In this document: in pieces, positions 8,002 to 10,182 of the stretch
Numbering within the stretch: position 1 is the stretch's first letter
How the letters are laid out: each line of letters opens with the position of its first letter
Origin: Moraxellaceae bacterium
GTDB lineage: Bacteria; Pseudomonadota; Gammaproteobacteria; Pseudomonadales; Ketobacteraceae
Reading direction: 5' to 3'
Assembly (NCBI GenBank): GCA_002402125.1
Contig: NVVG01000015.1
Location: 28,404 to 38,585 of the forward strand
DNA length: 10,182 bases
Program-made: the position numbers and the translations under genes
Notes under the pieces: generated by a model
The model's input: only the letters and a program-made list of their open reading frames with translations
What the model was told of the DNA's origin: nothing
The model's database searches: none

Positions 8002-8072
8002 TTACATTAGCCTAACCCAATTCAGCACTTATAGTAACGCGCCGAAATCGGCTAAGTATTTACAAGCTTTAT

Positions 8073-8753
8073 TTATTTAACAACCGCCAAATTATCATAT
8101 TTCATTTTAACCACTGGGTTAATGCCAGAGTTACCTTCATTAGCATTTAACGCTTTGCTATAAGCAGCTCGCGCAGCATCTAGCTTACCAAGGCGTACCA
8201 ACACGTCGCCCTTTACCGCTGCAAACGCTGGCGCTTGCGCACCCGCATCAACACTGTCAATAAGCGCTAAGGCTGCATCATATTGCTCTTTCATTATCAA
8301 AACACGCGCCAAACGTAACTGGGCAATCAACTTCACACCCTGGCTGGATTTGTGATCAATCGCCCAGCGCAGCTCTTCTTCCGCTTTATCAGCATCATCG
8401 GCGTTCACATGATGTTTCGCCAACAATAGTGCGGCAAAAACAGCGTACTCAGACGCTTCATGCTGAGCTTTCAACTCACCTACAAGATGAGTAAAGGTCG
8501 CTGAACTTTCTTCTGCACTATTATCATCTTTAGCGTCACTCTGCGGTAGTGCTGCCAATTCCGCGGCCTGCAAGACTTCGCCATATATCGTTGACGCCGC
8601 CTCTCCAGTGGCACGCTTCTGGTCTTGCCAAAACTGCCATCCCACCACGATCAAGATAGCTAATCCGATGCCAATCAATACATTGCTGCCGTTAACCTGC
8701 CACCACTTTTTGATCGCTTCAATTTGTTCTTCTTCTGTTGAATATGCGTCCAC
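8073..8753 (-). CDS. yfgM: YfgM-like ancillary SecYEG translocon subunit (TPR protein)
   Basis: An inner-membrane protein with a periplasmic TPR-like domain; in E. coli YfgM associates with SecYEG and PpiD and helps hand newly exported proteins to periplasmic chaperones. At 226 residues it is slightly longer than E. coli YfgM (206). The N-terminus MDAYSTEEEQIEAIKKWW aligns with E. coli MEIYENENDQVEAVKRFF. One TM helix is at about residues 24-41, followed by TPR-type helical repeats (EEELRWAIDHK, LRLARVLIMKEQYDAALALID, GDVLVRLGKLDAARAAYSKAL) and the family-typical end VVKMKYDNLAV. The start is a GTG at 8753: no ATG lies in frame between it and the hisS stop, and AGGAG is 10 nt upstream. It follows hisS by 19 bp, suggesting one transcript. 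An Asp/Ser-rich insert around DAKDDNSAEESS accounts for part of the extra length. Confidence 0.95.
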   Translation of the reverse strand: MDAYSTEEEQIEAIKKWWQVNGSNVLIGIGLAILIVVGWQFWQDQKRATGEAASTIYGEVLQAAELAALPQSDAKDDNSAEESSATFTHLVGELKAQHEASEYAVFAALLLAKHHVNADDADKAEEELRWAIDHKSSQGVKLIAQLRLARVLIMKEQYDAALALIDSVDAGAQAPAFAAVKGDVLVRLGKLDAARAAYSKALNANEGNSGINPVVKMKYDNLAVVK

Positions 8754-8772
8754 TTCTTCTATGCTCCTAGGC

Positions 8773-10035
8773 TTATTTTAGCGCTGAAAAATACGTTGCT
8801 AACTCAGCAACGCTGATGGTTATTTGATCTCTTTGCTCTCGCAAGTATTTAACGGTTACCTGCTCATTGGCAATCTCGTCTTCACCAATAATTAGCGCTA
8901 CCAAGGCGCCGCTATCATTGGCTTTTTTCATCTGTTTCTTAAATTTGCCACCACCGCAGTGACACTGTACCACCGCCCTGGGTAATGCAGCTCTCACCTG
9001 GTCAGCAAATAATACCGCTTCAGGCCCCGATCCTACCACATAAAAATCAGGCTTGCTGTTGATCTGTTCGGTTAGGCCGGCGGTTTCAAGCAATAATACT
9101 AATCGCTCCACCCCCATGGCAAAACCCACCGCTGGTGTGGCTTTGCCACCTAATTGCTCCACCAGTCCATCATAGCGACCACCTGCACAAACAGTTCCCT
9201 GTGAACCCAGAGACGTAGTCACCCATTCAAAGACCGTTTTGCCGTAATAGTCCAGCCCTCGTACCAGGCGCGGGTTAATTTCATAAGTCACACCGGCGTT
9301 GTCTAATATTGCGGTAAGCCCGGTAAAATGCTCACGGGAATCATCATCGAGAAAATCCATCAGCGATGGCGCATCCTCTAGCAATGCCTGGGTTTTGACA
9401 TTTTTACTGTCGAGAACCCGTAATGGGTTGCTGTCTAACCGTCGCAGGCTATCTTCATCTAATTGATCTTTTCTTGCTTCAAGGTATGACACCAGCTCGG
9501 CTCGATAAGTTGCACGGGCCTCGTTTGAACCCAGGCTATTCAGCTGCAGGGTCACATGGGACGATAACCCCAGGGCTTTCCACAAGTTGGCCGTCATCAA
9601 GATCACTTCGGCATCAATGTCGGGGCCTTGCAGCCCAAAGGTTTCAACACCTATCTGATGAAACTGTCGATAACGGCCTTTTTGGGGTTTCTCATAGCGA
9701 AACATTGGGCCGGTATACCATAGGCGCTGTATTTGGTTGTACAACATGCCGTGCTCTTCGGCGGCGCGGACACAGCCGGCGGTGCCTTCTGGTCGCAGGG
9801 TGAGGCTTTCGTCGTTGCGATCCTTAAAGGTGTACATTTCTTTTTCAACGATATCGGTGACTTCACCGATAGTGCGCTTGAATAGCTCGGTGTATTCGAC
9901 GATGGGCAGGCGAATCTCGCCATACCCATAGCGTCCCAGCACATCTTTGACGATGGCTTCGAGGTGACGCCAGGTGGCAGACTGCTCTGGCAATATATCG
10001 TTCATGCCACGAATGGCTTGTATCTTTTTACTCAA
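8773..10035 (-). CDS. hisS: Histidine--tRNA ligase HisS
   Basis: A class II aminoacyl-tRNA synthetase that charges tRNA-His; homodimeric and cytoplasmic. The product has 420 residues, matching the usual bacterial length (E. coli 424). N-terminal IQAIRGMND (5-13); motif 2 region [14 protein letters not shown] (78-91) and [14 protein letters not shown] (112-125); the HisA motif LVRGLDYY (257-264); [13 protein letters not shown] (285-297); and motif 3 [13 protein letters not shown] (304-316). A C-terminal anticodon-binding domain spans about 328-420, with [14 protein letters not shown]. The start is TTG at 10035: it reproduces the family N-terminus ([13 protein letters not shown] against E. coli [13 protein letters not shown]), and GGAAAG lies 7 nt upstream. 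The internal ATG at residue 11 would remove conserved residues. It is the first gene visible of the hisS-yfgM unit. ispG, often directly upstream, is not reached; a dispersed repeat lies there instead. Confidence 0.98.
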   Translation of the reverse strand: MSKKIQAIRGMNDILPEQSATWRHLEAIVKDVLGRYGYGEIRLPIVEYTELFKRTIGEVTDIVEKEMYTFKDRNDESLTLRPEGTAGCVRAAEEHGMLYNQIQRLWYTGPMFRYEKPQKGRYRQFHQIGVETFGLQGPDIDAEVILMTANLWKALGLSSHVTLQLNSLGSNEARATYRAELVSYLEARKDQLDEDSLRRLDSNPLRVLDSKNVKTQALLEDAPSLMDFLDDDSREHFTGLTAILDNAGVTYEINPRLVRGLDYYGKTVFEWVTTSLGSQGTVCAGGRYDGLVEQLGGKATPAVGFAMGVERLVLLLETAGLTEQINSKPDFYVVGSGPEAVLFADQVRAALPRAVVQCHCGGGKFKKQMKKANDSGALVALIIGEDEIANEQVTVKYLREQRDQITISVAELATYFSALK

Positions 10036-10131
10036 TGTTCTGCTTTCCGATTTTTTACTTTCTGGTAGTTATTTGGTACATACGTTAGGTATTTAAACAG
10101 TTCGTTGAGGACGTTCAGTATTAGAAACTAT
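10036..10131 (-). other. hisS upstream region
   Basis: A short AT-rich leader between the repeat and the hisS TTG. It contains the GGAAAG ribosome site. On the minus strand CTGAAC and TAAATA are spaced by 17 nt near 10116-10088 and could be a weak promoter, but the match to consensus is poor and I do not call it. No tRNA-like or T-box-like structure was recognised. Confidence 0.4.
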
Positions 10132-10182
10132 TTTCAGAAAACGCCGTACCCAATACACTCGCTACGCTCATGGGGCAGGCTC
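10132..10182 (-). repeat. Dispersed intergenic repeat, copy 2 (continues past window edge)
   Basis: Read on the minus strand, 10175-10132 matches 5165-5208 at 43 of 44 positions. The match continues weakly outward with GAGCCTG at the edge against GAGCCCGA, so the element extends beyond the window. After the shared GAAA the two copies diverge: this copy lacks the GGCCTGTTATTTC-type arm seen in copy 1. It sits about 96 bp upstream of the hisS start, inverted relative to copy 1. Confidence 0.85.

Noticed and set aside
9423..9803. Plus-strand 126-codon open frame inside hisS
   Set aside because: It is antisense to well-conserved hisS motifs, and the translation shows no family features.
1..10182. 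CRISPR array, tRNA/rRNA genes, transposase or phage modules
   Set aside because: No regularly spaced repeats, cloverleaf-like segments or mobile-element proteins were seen on either strand.

Overview
The window looks like a chromosomal segment of a gammaproteobacterium with moderate GC, probably marine or environmental. The strongest reason is the minus-strand gene order hisS - yfgM - bamB - der, a block conserved across Gammaproteobacteria, with protein sequences close to the Enterobacteria/Pseudomonas type. I cannot name the genus.

Left third (about 1-3860, minus strand): an unusually large membrane sensor histidine kinase that runs off the left edge before its ATP-binding domain is complete, preceded by a secreted NrtA/SsuA-type periplasmic substrate-binding protein. 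No ABC permease or ATPase is visible. The pair is therefore better read as a two-part sensing unit (periplasmic binder plus Cache/poly-HAMP/GAF kinase) than as a transporter. The missing end of the kinase (rest of HATPase, possible REC/Hpt domains) lies outside the window.

Middle (about 3860-5270): a divergent single gene on the plus strand for a one-pass membrane protein with a C-terminal DUF2914 domain and a low-complexity linker containing in-frame tandem repeats. It converges on der. The gap between them is filled by an intergenic repeat with long inverted arms.

Right half (about 5274-10035, minus strand): hisS (histidyl-tRNA synthetase), yfgM (Sec-translocon-associated TPR protein), bamB (outer-membrane beta-barrel assembly lipoprotein) and der (ribosome-assembly GTPase). 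hisS and yfgM are 19 bp apart, and bamB and der overlap by 4 bp (ATGA). Between yfgM and bamB is a 238-bp gap with a strong intrinsic-terminator-like hairpin, so the conserved block appears to be divided into two transcription units here, or bamB-der is attenuated.

A second copy of the core of the intergenic repeat, in opposite orientation, begins at the right edge just upstream of hisS. The two inverted copies flank the whole hisS-der block. I saw no tRNA, rRNA, CRISPR, transposase or phage gene.
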